Notes under the pieces: generated by a model
Databases searched by the model: none
Told to the model about the DNA's origin: nothing
Seen by the model: only the letters and a program-made list of their open reading frames with translations
In this document: positions 13,813 through 15,194 of the stretch, in pieces
How positions within the stretch are numbered: the first letter of the stretch is position 1
How the letters are laid out: every line of letters begins with the position of its first letter
Program-made: the position numbers and the translations under genes
Assembly (NCBI RefSeq): GCF_947169445.1
Contig: NZ_CAMVPU010000068.1
Coordinates: 1 to 15,194 of the forward strand
Direction of reading: 5' to 3'
Length of the DNA: 15,194 nucleotides
DNA from: an uncultured Butyrivibrio sp.
GTDB lineage: Bacteria > Bacillota > Clostridia > Lachnospirales > Lachnospiraceae

Positions 13813-15129
13813 TTATCTGTATCCGCCTAAGTGCCCCAGACTCTTTTTAGGAGTCCTCATCTGTGTTTTTCTGTCGACTGCACAAAGTCCAAATGTTAAA
13901 GCATAACCTTTCTGCCATTCAAAATTATCCATTAGTGACCAGTGACAATACCCAATAACCGGGATTCCATCCTCGATGCAGCTCTGTACTCCTGCAATGG
14001 CCTTATCTATGAACTCACATCTTTGCTCATCATCTGATGTTGCAATTCCGTTTTCTGTGACCATGATCGGAACATGCGGCATTTCCTTATTAACTCTTCT
14101 GATTACATGCTCAAGAGCCTCCGGATAAACCTCATAATCCATCTGAGTCATAGGTGTTCCTTCAGCTGCCGGAACTATTCCGTCAGGCCCATAGACAGTT
14201 CTTGTATAATTCTGAAGACCAAAGAAATCATCGTCCTTAATAAATGGAATGTAGTGTCCAAATTCCTCATTCCACTCTTTCTCTGCACCATTTTCACCAC
14301 CTTCGATAAACTGGGTGTCATGGAGCGAAAGAGTTATTCCTACCTGTATTTTAGGATTCACCTTTTTAATTGCTTCTTTTGCTGCCTGATGTGCTTTTAT
14401 CACTATCATGTCACCATTTTCAGAAGCTGCAGACACAAAAGTATGTGGCTGTGGATCTCCGAATATTTTGGCATTTTCAATAGCTGTCAGCTTCATCTTT
14501 TCCATTGGGTCTGAAAGATTAAGACCAACCTGAACCTGTCCCTCCATGGAATCTTTCTTTGCACTCTGCTCAGCCATAACTTTCTGCGAGGCTGCCATTT
14601 TTGCCATCATCTGCTTCTTAAAGCGCTCCATAAGAGTTCCTATCTGAAGCCTCATGTTTGCCTCATTTATGGTACAGATATACCTGACATCATCGCCAAG
14701 CTTTTTGGTGACATACTCAGCATATCTTGCAAACAGCCCTACAACCTCTTCATTTTCCCAGCCACCTTTTTTGATCAACCACAAGGGAGATGTAAAATGC
14801 ATAAGAGTTATCACCGGCTCAACGCTATTTTCCCTGCAGCAAGCTATCATCTTCCGATAGTGGTCAATCTCATTGTCATCAAATCTGCCTTCCTCGGGTT
14901 CGATCCTGGCCCATTCAATTGAAAATCTGTAGGTATTAAGTCCTGCGTCCGCCAGCATCTTGATATCTTCTTCATACCTGTTGTAGTGATCAACTGCATC
15001 AAGGGATGGCTCCACAAATTGTGAATGCTCCATGTTTTCCATAGCCCAATAATCTGAATTTTTGTTATTTCCCTCTACCTGATGAGCTGCGGTGGATGCT
15101 CCAAGTAAAAAGTCACTTTTAAATTTCAT
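13813..15129 (-). CDS. GH1 beta-glycosidase
   Basis: 438 residues from the ATG at 15129 with AAGGAGAG upstream. GH1 barrel landmarks: FLLGASTAAHQVEG near the N-terminus, HFTSP (111-115), acid/base Glu156 in CTINEAN (an unusual form of the common TFNEP), nucleophile Glu359 in VTENG, and the aglycone-side SLMDNFEW (398-405). No signal peptide. Residues ~160-235 hold a Met/Lys/Gln-rich helical stretch (ERFKKQMMAKMAASQK) that differs from ordinary GH1 loops. It likely removes beta-linked glucose or galactose from sugars brought in by the adjacent symporter. With the rhamnosidase it could dismantle a rhamnosyl-glucoside such as rutinose conjugates. The gene is 34 bases before the symporter gene. 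Confidence 0.92.
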   Translation of the reverse strand: MKFKSDFLLGASTAAHQVEGNNKNSDYWAMENMEHSQFVEPSLDAVDHYNRYEEDIKMLADAGLNTYRFSIEWARIEPEEGRFDDNEIDHYRKMIACCRENSVEPVITLMHFTSPLWLIKKGGWENEEVVGLFARYAEYVTKKLGDDVRYICTINEANMRLQIGTLMERFKKQMMAKMAASQKVMAEQSAKKDSMEGQVQVGLNLSDPMEKMKLTAIENAKIFGDPQPHTFVSAASENGDMIVIKAHQAAKEAIKKVNPKIQVGITLSLHDTQFIEGGENGAEKEWNEEFGHYIPFIKDDDFFGLQNYTRTVYGPDGIVPAAEGTPMTQMDYEVYPEALEHVIRRVNKEMPHVPIMVTENGIATSDDEQRCEFIDKAIAGVQSCIEDGIPVIGYCHWSLMDNFEWQKGYALTFGLCAVDRKTQMRTPKKSLGHLGGYR

Positions 15130-15144
15130 TAGTCTCTCCTTTCC

Positions 15145-15194
15145 TTATAACTTTTTTATCTTAGCCAATGCCATCTCAAGGTCTTTAACTTTCG
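15145..15194 (-). CDS. C-terminal end of an upstream operon gene (partial)
   Basis: The minus-strand frame enters at the window edge, reads KVKDLEMALAKIKKL and stops at TAA (15147-15145), 15 bases before the GH1 start and just ahead of its ribosome site. The helical, Lys/Leu-rich end and the close spacing suggest a real gene in the same operon. Too little is present to name it; a regulator or another glycosidase would be typical. The operon promoter must lie beyond the window. Confidence 0.5.
   Translation of the reverse strand, partial: KVKDLEMALAKIKKL

Noticed and set aside
14074..14514. 146-codon plus-strand open frame opposite the GH1 gene
   Set aside because: Antisense to a clear GH1 gene; no ribosome site or domain.
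1..15194. CRISPR array, tRNA or rRNA genes, prophage
   Set aside because: No regularly spaced repeats, no cloverleaf-like tRNA sequence, no rRNA motif and no phage structural genes were seen on either strand.

Overview
The window looks like chromosomal DNA of a plant-fibre-degrading member of the Lachnospiraceae, Butyrivibrio or Pseudobutyrivibrio in type. The reasons are moderate GC, strong AGGAGG-type ribosome binding sites, a secreted pectinase carrying carbohydrate-binding domains, and a cytoplasmic glycosidase operon fed by a cation-coupled transporter. The genus is inferred from gene content only; there is no rRNA or tRNA gene.

Left part (1-2850, nearly all minus strand). The first 78 bases read as the C-terminal tail of a TnpB-like (IS200/IS605) protein on the plus strand, overlapping a hairpin that looks like the 3' end of its guide RNA. 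Then, on the minus strand, come a small Cys-rich protein, a 31-residue remnant matching the start of an HD-family hydrolase, an XRE-AbrB fusion regulator translationally coupled (ATGA) to a membrane acyltransferase, a terminator, and a hotdog-fold thioesterase with two strong hairpins upstream.

Middle (2850-8180). A stand-alone EAL-domain c-di-GMP phosphodiesterase gene (plus) is followed by a converging ribbon-helix-helix protein gene (minus). The latter has a perfect consensus promoter and a duplicated 14-nt operator-like repeat. Between and around these genes are broken pieces: a GNAT acetyltransferase fragment, an AgrD-like peptide reading frame with an internal stop, and a decayed gene near 7.8-8.06 kb. 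In the centre is a large secreted polysaccharide-lyase-family-1 protein (plus) with an N-terminal trefoil-like domain, the PL1 helix, a ricin-type trefoil, a Pro/Glu/Gln linker and a CBM2. Several catalytic and calcium-binding residues of the lyase appear to be replaced.

Right part (8179-15194, all minus strand). A tight operon runs GH1 beta-glycosidase, GPH-family sugar symporter, GH78 alpha-L-rhamnosidase, GH43 glycosidase with a discoidin domain; the tail of one more gene lies upstream at the window edge. None of the enzymes has a signal peptide, so small rhamnose-containing glycosides or oligosaccharides are probably imported by the symporter and taken apart inside the cell. With the secreted PL1 protein next door, pectin (rhamnogalacturonan) fragments are the obvious source; rutinoside-type plant glycosides are an alternative that fits the GH78 plus GH1 pair.

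No complete undescribed system is evident. The most promising leads are the TnpB/guide-RNA end, the PL1 protein with a remodelled active site, the self-regulated ribbon-helix-helix gene coupled to a GNAT remnant, and the cluster of gene relics.
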